NCBI GenBank assembly: GCA_030427585.1
Contig: JAUIBW010000007.1
Span: forward strand, 62,001 to 126,000
Reading direction: 5' to 3'
Source of the DNA: Bacteroidia bacterium
Lineage (GTDB): Bacteria; Bacteroidota; Bacteroidia; Flavobacteriales; Flavobacteriaceae
DNA: 64,000 nucleotides
Position 1 is the stretch's first letter, and every line of letters starts with the position of its first letter. Below the pieces are notes generated by a model that worked only from the letters and a program-made list of their open reading frames with translations, had not been told where the DNA came from and did not search any database. Of the stretch, positions 8,676 to 15,345 are shown piece by piece. The position numbers and the translations under genes were made by a program.

Positions 8676-9782
8676 ATGAACCGTTTTTTTCGATTGATTT
8701 TTTGTATTGCCTTAGTATCGGCCACCAGCTATGCACAAAAAGCACCAAAATTTAGCTTACAAGATTTTTATACCTATTCTTCTGAACTAGAATATACGGT
8801 AGATTCTATTTTCAATACATTAAACGATCGACAAAAGGTAGCACAAATGATCATCACTTCTGGTGGAGAAATAGGTAAACCAGCAGCTATAGTTCGAAAA
8901 TTAGCTATGCAAAATGCAATTGGAGGTGTCGTTTATCTAAAAGGGCATAAACAAAAACATACCGAAGATATCAACGTACTTAATGCTATCACTACAAAAA
9001 ATAAGACTGTTCCGCTTTTGTTTAGTATGGATGCCGAGCCTAGTTTATTCTCTACCAGAATCAAAGGCGCCCGTAATGTAGGCAAAACTATTGATATTAA
9101 AAATGAGGCACAATCTGATTCTATAGTTAACATTATCAACCAAGAACTTAGAGATATTGGTGTGCATCATAACTATGCTCCTGTATTAGATATAAGTCCT
9201 AATAATGAAGCTATAAAATCCAGAAGTTACGGAGATAATAAAGAAGATGTCGTTCGTCTTGCGAATCAATTTATAAAATGTTCTCAGGAAAGTGGGATCA
9301 TAGCCACTGCAAAACATTTTCCTGGTCATGGTCTTGTAAAAGGTGATACCCATAAACAAAGTGTATATATAGATGGGTCTTTACAAGAAGTAGATAATTA
9401 TAAAAAAATTATCGAAGATGGTGTGCTCTCTATCATGGTCGCCCACATCACGATCAAAAATAATAAAGAGTATGATACCAATGGATTACCCTCTAGCTGT
9501 TCTAAAAAAATTGTTACTGGCTTATTAAAAGAAAAAATGGGGTTTAGAGGTATTATTATATCTGATGCGCTTAATATTATGAAAGCGGTTACCATATTAG
9601 ACAACGCCCCCCTACTCGCCTCTAAAGCGGGTTGTGATCTAATCCTGATGCCGCAAAACGAAATAAAAACGATAAATGCTATCCTGGCGGAGATAAAAAC
9701 TGATGCAGCCTATAAAAAACAGGTAATGCAATCGGTAAAGAAAATCTTACGATTAAAAGTATGTGCCGGGATCATTAGATAG
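8676..9782 (+). CDS. Glycoside hydrolase family 3 (NagZ-like beta-N-acetylhexosaminidase)
   Basis: A 368-residue protein with a signal peptide (ending near ATSYAQ) and a single GH3 catalytic domain. Motifs are YAPVLDISPN, the KHFPGHGLVKGDTH segment typical of beta-N-acetylhexosaminidases (its His acts with Asp as general acid/base in NagZ), and IIISDALNIMKAV, which carries the presumed nucleophilic Asp. Family members remove GlcNAc from muropeptides or chitin-type glycans. The signal peptide suggests periplasmic action, unlike cytosolic NagZ of proteobacteria. It follows the sulfurtransferase by 33 bases and may share its transcript. Confidence 0.88.
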   Translation: MNRFFRLIFCIALVSATSYAQKAPKFSLQDFYTYSSELEYTVDSIFNTLNDRQKVAQMIITSGGEIGKPAAIVRKLAMQNAIGGVVYLKGHKQKHTEDINVLNAITTKNKTVPLLFSMDAEPSLFSTRIKGARNVGKTIDIKNEAQSDSIVNIINQELRDIGVHHNYAPVLDISPNNEAIKSRSYGDNKEDVVRLANQFIKCSQESGIIATAKHFPGHGLVKGDTHKQSVYIDGSLQEVDNYKKIIEDGVLSIMVAHITIKNNKEYDTNGLPSSCSKKIVTGLLKEKMGFRGIIISDALNIMKAVTILDNAPLLASKAGCDLILMPQNEIKTINAILAEIKTDAAYKKQVMQSVKKILRLKVCAGIIR

Positions 9783-9926
9783 TTGATGACTTAGAGTAAA
9801 TAGAAATACTCTCCATTATATATCCCAATGGGATCTGGAAAAGCAAAAACTCTCAACCATAATTGTGAAATTGTAGCAAACAAATGATACTATCATAAAT
9901 ACTAGTTTTTACACATCATCACAACA

Positions 9927-10457
9927 ATGAGAAACGTTTTACTGTTTATAGCAATATTAACCATTCCCTTTATAGGGGTTTCACAGAATATCGATGAGCA
10001 AATCCTAAAAATTAGGGAAGAATTTCAACGTATTAATTCAAATTATCAACTCGATAAGGTTGACCTATATAACGAGGAGTTCATGGAGTATACTACAGAT
10101 GGTGGTGGCCAACTTACTGGATATTTTGAGAAGGGTCAGCTGGTAAAATATGTAGAATGGATTGGGGTCTCTTACGGATCTATTGCAATAGAATATTACC
10201 TAAAAGAAGGTAAGCTGTTTTTTGCTTATGAGCAAGAAAACAAGTTTAAAAGCGTTTATGATACATCCGGAGAATGGATGTATTTTGATACTTCTTTGCC
10301 GCCAGAGACCCTATTTGAAGGCCGATACTATTTTAATAACTCCAAACTCATAAAAGAACTTACAAAAGGAGAGCGTATGTTTAATAGAGTTTTTGAGCAA
10401 ACAAAATTTTTAGACCATGCATATGTATTGAGCGATGTATTAATAAAAAACAGATAA
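9927..10457 (+). CDS. Hypothetical exported protein
   Basis: A 176-residue protein with a clear Sec signal peptide (MRNVLLFIAILTIPFIGVSQ). The mature part is rich in Glu, Tyr and Phe, with repeated beta-type stretches (GQLTGYFEKGQLVKYVEW, then YYLKEGKLFFAYEQ). It resembles small secreted proteins seen in flavobacteria, but no named domain is recognised. It stands alone between the GH3 gene and a small lipoprotein, both on the same strand. Confidence 0.65.
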   Translation: MRNVLLFIAILTIPFIGVSQNIDEQILKIREEFQRINSNYQLDKVDLYNEEFMEYTTDGGGQLTGYFEKGQLVKYVEWIGVSYGSIAIEYYLKEGKLFFAYEQENKFKSVYDTSGEWMYFDTSLPPETLFEGRYYFNNSKLIKELTKGERMFNRVFEQTKFLDHAYVLSDVLIKNR

Positions 10458-10509
10458 AAACATAGTATTCTATCATAACAAAACAAGTCATCTTTTTAAA
10501 ACAGAATTC

Positions 10510-11034
10510 ATGAAAAATAGCCGTACCGTCCAATTCATTACTGTCTTTGTGTTTTTAGCACTATTTTTAGGCTCATGCACCAGTACAACTAAAAACCCCA
10601 TTGATCATAAAGCCGCCCAGGAACAAAACGAATTACTTTTTACAAAAACATTACAAACTCACCTTGCAGCTATAGAGCATAGAAATCTCGACTCCTTAAA
10701 ATCAACACTATCTCCCACAGGGGAAATGCAACTTATTTTACCGGGCTTAAAAATTAAAAACACAGCAGAAGAGTTTATTGCTTTACACCAGGAATGGTTT
10801 AAAGATACTACCTGGACTATAGAGATAAAAATAGTAAATATAAAAGTGGGAGATAAAATCGGGATGGCCATTACCGAAGTTATGTACAGAGAACCTGATC
10901 GAAATGGGAAACCCTACTTTAATCATATGATAACCAGCTATGTCTTAGAAAAAATAAATAACAAATGGTATGTGATCAAGGATCATGCATCTTCAATAGA
11001 AAAGACTAAACCAGAGGCTACTATAACAGAATAA
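10510..11034 (+). CDS. Lipoprotein with NTF2/SnoaL-like domain
   Basis: A 174-residue lipoprotein: the signal ends in LFLGSC. Residues ~40-160 have the helix-then-sheet order of NTF2-like proteins (NELLFTKTLQTHLAAIEHRNLDS, LKIKNTAEEFIALHQEWF, MITSYVLEKINNKWYVIKDH). It resembles the DUF4440/SnoaL-like periplasmic proteins of Bacteroidota. Its ligand or activity is unknown. It begins 52 bases after the previous exported protein and could be co-transcribed with it. Confidence 0.72.
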   Translation: MKNSRTVQFITVFVFLALFLGSCTSTTKNPIDHKAAQEQNELLFTKTLQTHLAAIEHRNLDSLKSTLSPTGEMQLILPGLKIKNTAEEFIALHQEWFKDTTWTIEIKIVNIKVGDKIGMAITEVMYREPDRNGKPYFNHMITSYVLEKINNKWYVIKDHASSIEKTKPEATITE

Positions 11035-11134
11035 ATAGCAGTATAAAAACAGATTATTTTCCTCAATTATATAGCTTTCTAAATTGAGTACAAGCAAGTC
11101 TTTATACACCTTATGTATCCCATTTCTAATACAA

Positions 11135-11476
11135 TTACCTATGTTCTGCATGTAGTTTGATACGTAATGCAATATAAAAATCAAAAGTAACGGTCCTGGT
11201 AGTGGTATGATCATCCAGGCTAACTTTGGCTGCATATATATCTACTGTATCATGATACCACTCCCACAAAGCATCGGTTCGGTTTTTAAAACCCATTAGT
11301 GATAATATCGCCATGCCCAGTTCTACACTAAAAAAAGAGGTGTCAAACCCTACCGAAGCCAATTGATTTATAAACCGGGTCATTACTAATTCATTTTTGA
11401 TAAGATATAGGATCAAATCCTGCTGTGTAGATAGCTTAAATTGCGGAAAAATCTGAGTGTCTAGATCTATTTTCAT
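11135..11476 (-). CDS. Hypothetical protein
   Basis: A 113-residue protein without signal peptide or membrane segment. Composition and the mix of helix (STQQDLILYLIKNELVMTRFI) and strand (TRTVTFDFYIALRIKLH) look protein-like, and no longer ORF competes for the locus. No family is recognised. It opens the accessory patch of small regulators and orphan genes between 11 and 15 kb, and points the same way as the XRE regulator 380 bases away. Confidence 0.5.
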   Translation of the reverse strand: MKIDLDTQIFPQFKLSTQQDLILYLIKNELVMTRFINQLASVGFDTSFFSVELGMAILSLMGFKNRTDALWEWYHDTVDIYAAKVSLDDHTTTRTVTFDFYIALRIKLHAEHR

Positions 11477-11856
11477 CTGCTTATAGTTATGGTTTCCTTT
11501 GATTTAGATAAAATTAGCGTAGTCTCCGGCCTTTGCTAAAACACACATTAGATAAATCAAATGCATGCCAAGTGCTATCTTCTCAAAAAGAAGCGGATAT
11601 AAATGTACTCGACTTGTAAAGAGGTAAACCCAAATTATACATTAGAAAATTTACTACAGCTCTAATCATAATCCCGGTAAAAATGTATGATCTATCATAC
11701 ATCACTTTCTCTTTATAATTAACAGATTTATGGGATTGCCAGGTAGGATGTGCAATGTAGTCCCGAAAAAAAGAATACCTTATATCTGTAAAAAAGGTAT
11801 CGTATTTAATTTGTTGTGCATCTAAGATTTTAAAATCAAAAAAGCACAATGGGTTA
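11477..11856. other. 380-base stretch with no convincing gene
   Basis: The minus strand carries an 88-codon open frame (11583-11849) that starts 7 bases after the XRE gene's stop and would fit as a second operon gene, but its composition is not convincing and no family is recognised. It might be the eroded remnant of the partner gene usually found beside such regulators. Nothing else was seen. Confidence 0.3.
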
Positions 11857-12162
11857 TTATTTTTTTAGTGTTCTGCGATATTCTGCTTTTTCTTCTGCAA
11901 CTTTAAGCAGTTCTTTAGAACAGCCTATCTCATACATATGCTTGGCGAGTTGATCACTTGCATATTCGTCTTGTAATGCCCCTATACTTAAATCAAAAAC
12001 CTCTGCCAGTTTAGAAAGTTTCTTTTTATCAAAATCGCGTATGCCATTTTCTATTCTACTTAGATTTGCAAAATCTACATCCAGCAAACCTGCCAATTGG
12101 GTTAGCGTATACCCATGGGTGGTTCTAAGCATTTTGATATATTCTCCAAACGTTTCTTTCAT
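11857..12162 (-). CDS. XRE-family regulator resembling restriction-modification controller proteins
   Basis: A 101-residue cytosolic DNA-binding protein. The helix-turn-helix spans about residues 7-62 (MKETFGEYIKMLRTTHGYTL onwards, with LAGLLDVDFANLSRIENG as the recognition region). The helical tail (YASDQLAKHMYEIGCSKELLKVAEEKAEYRR) matches my memory of Bacteroidota regulators placed directly before cytosine methyltransferase genes, i.e. C-protein-like controllers. No methyltransferase or endonuclease is present here, so this looks like an orphan. An inverted repeat just upstream of the start (12167-12185) could be its autoregulatory site. Confidence 0.8.
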   Translation of the reverse strand: MKETFGEYIKMLRTTHGYTLTQLAGLLDVDFANLSRIENGIRDFDKKKLSKLAEVFDLSIGALQDEYASDQLAKHMYEIGCSKELLKVAEEKAEYRRTLKK

Positions 12163-12166
12163 TCAT

Positions 12167-12185
12167 TTTGTCGTTCTTTGACAAA
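12167..12185 (-). promoter_or_regulatory. Inverted repeat upstream of the XRE regulator, possible operator
   Basis: TTTGTC and GACAAA form a 6-bp inverted repeat with a 7-base centre. It ends 4 bases before the XRE start codon, a typical position for a self-regulating controller. The binding partner is inferred from position only. Confidence 0.4.
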
Positions 12186-12244
12186 TTTACTCTTTTTTTT
12201 AATCCCATCATAACAATAGAATTTATTTTTTTGGGATACCAGTG

Positions 12245-12463
12245 TTAAGAAACCGATCGTATATGCTGTAGCTGTATACAATCTAATAATTTGTATACGG
12301 TTTTAAGATGCCCAATTGTTCTTTGGTCTGCGTTATGTATTTCTACTTGGCTTAATATCCCCAGAATCCCATCTTTATATACTTCTAGGTCTTTTTCTTC
12401 GGTAAGCGGAATCTTAATATAGGTCTGGCACTTTTTTTGGTTGTTATTTATCATTGTTTGCAT
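12245..12463 (-). CDS. Small hypothetical protein
   Basis: A 72-residue predicted cytosolic protein with plausible composition: charged, and helical toward the C-terminus (DGILGILSQVEIHNADQRTI, then HLKTVYKLLDCIQLQ). It has no signal, membrane segment or recognised domain. It sits upstream of the XRE regulator on the same strand with an 82-base gap. It could be a regulator partner or a remnant; the call rests on ORF quality only. Confidence 0.4.
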   Translation of the reverse strand: MQTMINNNQKKCQTYIKIPLTEEKDLEVYKDGILGILSQVEIHNADQRTIGHLKTVYKLLDCIQLQHIRSVS

Positions 12464-12537
12464 ATATTTATGTGGATTATATACACAATATTACCTAAAA
12501 TCGGTATTAAATCAAAATATTATACTTAAAATTATTA

Positions 12538-12568
12538 TTTATATACTCTTTTTTTATATTTATATACT
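12538..12568 (+). promoter_or_regulatory. Two TTTATATACT direct repeats, 21 bases apart
   Basis: Identical 10-mers at 12538-12547 and 12559-12568 are spaced start-to-start by 21 bases, i.e. two helical turns. They lie directly upstream of the first mini-HTH gene, which suggests binding sites for that protein or its paralogue. Confidence 0.35.
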
Positions 12569-12588
12569 GAAAATAATGACAATTAAAC

Positions 12589-12813
12589 ATGACAAAACTT
12601 GGAAAATATCTAGATAACAGATCGATAAACAAGGCTAGTGTCTCTAGGAAAACTGGTATTAACAAAAATCGATTAAGTGAGCTTTCTAACAATTTTTCTA
12701 CAAAAATTAAAGCTGACGAATTGTATCTTATTGCTTTAGCTATAGAAGTAGATGCCTGCGAGCTACTAGAATATCTTTGTGGAGATTTAAAATTAAAAGA
12801 AGAAAGTAAATAA
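12589..12813 (+). CDS. Mini-HTH protein, paralogue 1
   Basis: A 74-residue protein that is little more than a Cro/C1-type helix-turn-helix (MTKLGKYLDNRSINKASVSR, KTGINKNRLSELSNNFSTKI, ADELYLIALAIEVDACELLEYL). It presumably binds DNA as a dimer. It is followed after 67 bases by a close paralogue in the same orientation. The C-terminal third of the two genes is identical over 47 bases (12715-12761 versus 13007-13053), whereas the HTH regions differ at many positions. The likely role is small phage- or element-type repressor; no target is known. Confidence 0.7.
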   Translation: MTKLGKYLDNRSINKASVSRKTGINKNRLSELSNNFSTKIKADELYLIALAIEVDACELLEYLCGDLKLKEESK

Positions 12814-12880
12814 ATGTACCATAACATAGTATCCTCGTCATAATAATTCATATAATTAGACCGAATAAAATGAAATCTAA

Positions 12881-13105
12881 ATGACAAAGCTAGGAGCTTA
12901 CTTAAAAAGAAAAGCAGTAAATAAATCCCAAGTATCTAGAAGAACGGGTATAAGCAAACAAAGGATAAGCGAACTCTCGATTAATAAAAAGACAAAACTT
13001 AGAGCAGACGAATTGTATCTTATTGCTTTAGCTATAGAAGTAGATGCCTGCGAATTGCTAGAATATGTTTGTGGAAATTTACAATTAAACAAAGAAAGTA
13101 AATAA
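12881..13105 (+). CDS. Mini-HTH protein, paralogue 2
   Basis: A 74-residue Cro/C1-like protein, same length as its upstream neighbour and sharing the start MTKLG.YL and the block ADELYLIALAIEVDACELLEY. Differences concentrate in the first 45 residues, including the presumed recognition helix (SVSRKTGINKNRLSEL versus QVSRRTGISKQRISEL, with SNNFSTKI versus SINKKTKL after it). This pattern suggests a tandem duplication whose 3' ends were kept alike by conversion or are recent, with divergence of the DNA-reading part. Confidence 0.7.
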   Translation: MTKLGAYLKRKAVNKSQVSRRTGISKQRISELSINKKTKLRADELYLIALAIEVDACELLEYVCGNLQLNKESK

Positions 13106-13154
13106 TTGTACCGTAGTATGATTATAGATAGAATAAAGGATATATTTTATCTCG

Positions 13155-13165
13155 TTGTTAGGCAC
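13155..13165 (+). repeat. Left 11-bp inverted repeat flanking the SUKH gene
   Basis: TTGTTAGGCAC is the exact reverse complement of 13919-13929. It contains GTTAGGC, which fits the GTTRRRY core of integron attC sites. It precedes the SUKH start codon by 23 bases. Confidence 0.55.
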
Positions 13166-13188
13166 AAGCAGAAATCACTGAAACGAAA

Positions 13189-13926
13189 ATGACTCCAAAA
13201 CAAAAACTAGAATCTCTTTTAAATAATGAGTATGAATCTGAGAATGGGGATTTCTATAAAATAGAGTTATTTAATGGAATGACAAACGAAGAAATTGCTG
13301 AATACAAAAAACAGCTACCTAACAATCATCTTCCATCGGAAATAGAAGAGCTCTTGAGATTTTGCATAGGATTTGATTTTTATGGATTAGAGTCAGTCCG
13401 ATTTGACACGTATGGTCATTTTGGTTTTGAAGAGATGTTTCCAAATTCGATTCCACTCACAGGAGATGAGTTTGGCAATTTTTGGATTCTAGACATAGAT
13501 CAAAAAGGAAATTGGAATTCGGTCTATTATGTTTGTCACGATCCGGCGGTTATTATAAAACATTCTGAGGATTTAAGTGAATTTATAGAGCAAATTGAAG
13601 AATTCATAAAACTAGGTAACGAATCTTTTCTTGACATAATTCGCAAACAAACCGTAATAGAAATTTGGAATGAAAAATTGGGAATTATGGAAAAGAATGA
13701 AAAGGAATATGATTTTAAGAATGATAAAATTAATTTTCCAGAAATGTTCTTAATAGTTGACTTGACTAACGAACCAATAAAGGCTGGTTTTCCTTGGGGT
13801 AAATCAGGTCCGAATGCAAAAATCGTAAGACCAACTGACAAACCTATTTGGATAGTAGAAAAACGAGTAAAACATAGTTTTTTATCTAGACTATTTGGCG
13901 GAAAAAATAAAAAAACTAGTGCCTAA
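13189..13926 (+). CDS. SUKH (SMI1/KNR4) family protein, putative immunity protein
   Basis: A 245-residue cytosolic protein. Residues ~30-145 have the SUKH pattern: LPNNHLPSEIEELLRFCIGF, then the acidic and aromatic core (LTGDEFGNFWILDID) and the helix DLSEFIEQIEEFIKLG. SUKH proteins often act as immunity proteins against polymorphic nuclease toxins, though many are solitary. No toxin gene is adjacent. The ~100-residue C-terminal extension (KINFPEMFLIVDLTNEPIKA, VEKRVKHSFLSRLFGG) is unassigned. The whole gene is bracketed by an exact 11-bp inverted repeat, the right copy overlapping the stop codon, as in mobile single-gene cassettes. Confidence 0.75.
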   Translation: MTPKQKLESLLNNEYESENGDFYKIELFNGMTNEEIAEYKKQLPNNHLPSEIEELLRFCIGFDFYGLESVRFDTYGHFGFEEMFPNSIPLTGDEFGNFWILDIDQKGNWNSVYYVCHDPAVIIKHSEDLSEFIEQIEEFIKLGNESFLDIIRKQTVIEIWNEKLGIMEKNEKEYDFKNDKINFPEMFLIVDLTNEPIKAGFPWGKSGPNAKIVRPTDKPIWIVEKRVKHSFLSRLFGGKNKKTSA

Positions 13927-13980
13927 CAATTTGTTATAATACATGTCTCGTACTAAAATAAGTGTACACAAAAGTGTACA
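13919..13980. repeat. Right inverted repeat and adjoining hairpins after the SUKH gene
   Basis: GTGCCTAACAA (13919-13929) mirrors the left repeat and includes GCCTAAC, which fits the RYYYAAC core of attC sites. The palindrome TAACAATTTGTTA (13924-13936) overlaps the stop codon. TGTACAC AAAA GTGTACA (13963-13980) forms a second perfect hairpin. A complete attC pair is not present. Confidence 0.45.
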
Positions 13981-13984
13981 ATAC

Positions 13985-14299
13985 TGCATTGGCATTCAAA
14001 AACGTATTCAACAAAACAACAAATCAACGCTCCCGCGCACTATTTGTATCAACCATCGGTATATTAAATGCTTTCCTGGCATTGGTGTATATCATCCTCG
14101 CGTTTTTTTAATCGATCATTGGTATATGGCTTGCTTTCCACGCACTGGGTAACCTCATCCGCGCACCATTTATATCGACCATCGGTATAAGTATAACATT
14201 CAGCGCATATAGATATCTCTTCCTCGCACTACTGTTATCAACCATCGGCATACCGGCTGCTTCCCCCGCAGGAGTAAAACTAACCCCCGCAATAGGGTG
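13985..14299. repeat. Array of five imperfect 63-bp tandem repeats
   Basis: Units start at 13985 (weakest), 14048, 14111, 14174 and 14237, each exactly 63 bases. The start of each clear unit reads like ATCRACCATCGGTATA and the end is GC-rich (CCGCGCAC-like). On the minus strand the units encode 21-residue blocks ending in (I/M)PM(V/I)D with an NxAR motif near the front. Codon differences within IPMVD are mostly synonymous, but stop codons interrupt the two left-most units. GC content is visibly higher than in flanking DNA. No other gene was seen in 13927-14357. Confidence 0.75.
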
Positions 14300-14357
14300 A
14301 GCTTCCATCGCTGCGCGGAGATCTCTATCCTATGCAGGGGCTAGTAATAGCAACCGA

Positions 14358-15060
14358 TTATCTGCGTTTATACCGGCTAATATATCCCTTATAGCGCTCG
14401 GGATCTTTTCTAAATGCATATTTACCCGTTGCGCGAAGCTCATCTATAGCTTCCTTAAGATGGGTATAGGCACGATCCCGTATTTCTTTGGCTTTAGAAT
14501 TATCTAAGGTCGCCCCATTGGCTTTGGCCAACAATTCTGCCAGGGTATCCGATTGCTGTGCTGCCACATCAAAGTTGCCTAGATCATACTTCGCTTTTTC
14601 CAGCTCTGCTATATTGGCTTTGCCCCAATACACTAATATCCATCAAATCCTGGATCATATCGGCATCGCCTTCTCCATCGGCAATAGCACGTACCCGGGC
14701 AATTAGGTCTGGTCTCTTGCGAAACGCAAACCGCAAATCGGCCAACAGGTCGTTTCTAAATTCGTAGGCCTTGGGCGATTCTTCCCGCCAGGCTTTGGCT
14801 GCTTCTTCCTGGCTATAGCGCTCTTTCATCCATAGCGCCTGTGCATATCTGCATGCCCCGGTTCGGGTAGGTAAATCTTCTGCATAGGTCTGCCAATCTA
14901 ATCCTTTGGCAACTAAGGTTTCTTTGTCCTCCTCTGCCCATACAAATAAGTTTTCGGCCTCTTGCATAAATACATCAACAGGAATGGTTGGTGATTTTAC
15001 CGCTTCTTGTGGTAATGCTTCTAGCACTACCAGCTTGGTGTCATAATTTTCTTTAGACAT
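14358..15060 (-). pseudogene. Conserved hypothetical protein split by a one-base frameshift
   Basis: The first frame (15060 to 14584) encodes MSKENYDTKLVVLEAL through MIQDLMDISVLG and then runs out of frame. The second frame (from ~14633 to 14358) continues smoothly with GKANIAELEKAKYDLGNFDV to the end GYISRYKRR. Removing one G from the run of four (CCCC on the plus strand, 14623-14626) restores a single 233-residue helical protein. I recall intact homologues of this length in other Bacteroidota, of unknown function. GC and codon use differ from neighbours, suggesting transfer. The 63-bp repeats start immediately downstream. It is either a sequencing error in a homopolymer, a phase-variable tract or a true pseudogene. 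Confidence 0.75.
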
Positions 15061-15202
15061 CGTATAACATGTTTTAAAAATCTATTGCTTGTTTTAAAAA
15101 TTGCAATAGATCGTAGTTAATAAATACTTGATATGCAATGATACAGCATGCGAGTTTCATTTTTCGGAACTCGAAAAATTAATTGTAATTATTTCGATTA
15201 TA

Positions 15203-15229
15203 CCTCACAGGTCTTAGAGACCTGTGAGG
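15203..15229. repeat. Palindromic element, 12-bp arms (CCTCACAGGTCT)
   Basis: Perfect arms CCTCACAGGTCT and AGACCTGTGAGG surround a 3-base loop TAG. A near-identical element lies at 18736-18768, so the pair brackets the Tricorn-like gene. It resembles the short REP-like palindromes common between genes in Bacteroidota. It could also act as a terminator or RNA stabiliser. Confidence 0.65.
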
Positions 15230-15345
15230 CATAAAATGAGATTTAGTCCTTACATCTTATCTAATCATCATTTTTTTAACTTTTTCTTCTAAAATTTGTA
15301 TTACTCAAGTTTAGTATCTTTCCTGCTTCAATCAAAAACATCGAC

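Noticed and set aside
11583..11849. 88-codon minus-strand ORF right behind the XRE regulator
   Set aside because: Position would suit an operon partner, but the sequence has no recognisable family or convincing composition; kept only as a note.
13919..13980. Complete integron attC site
   Set aside because: Only one core motif is present at each side; no paired R'/R'' boxes and no integrase are visible, so attC is mentioned only as a likeness.
14108..14308. 66-codon minus-strand ORF across the 63-bp repeats
   Set aside because: It covers only part of the repeat array and ends at a stop inside a repeat unit; treated as repeat DNA rather than an intact gene.
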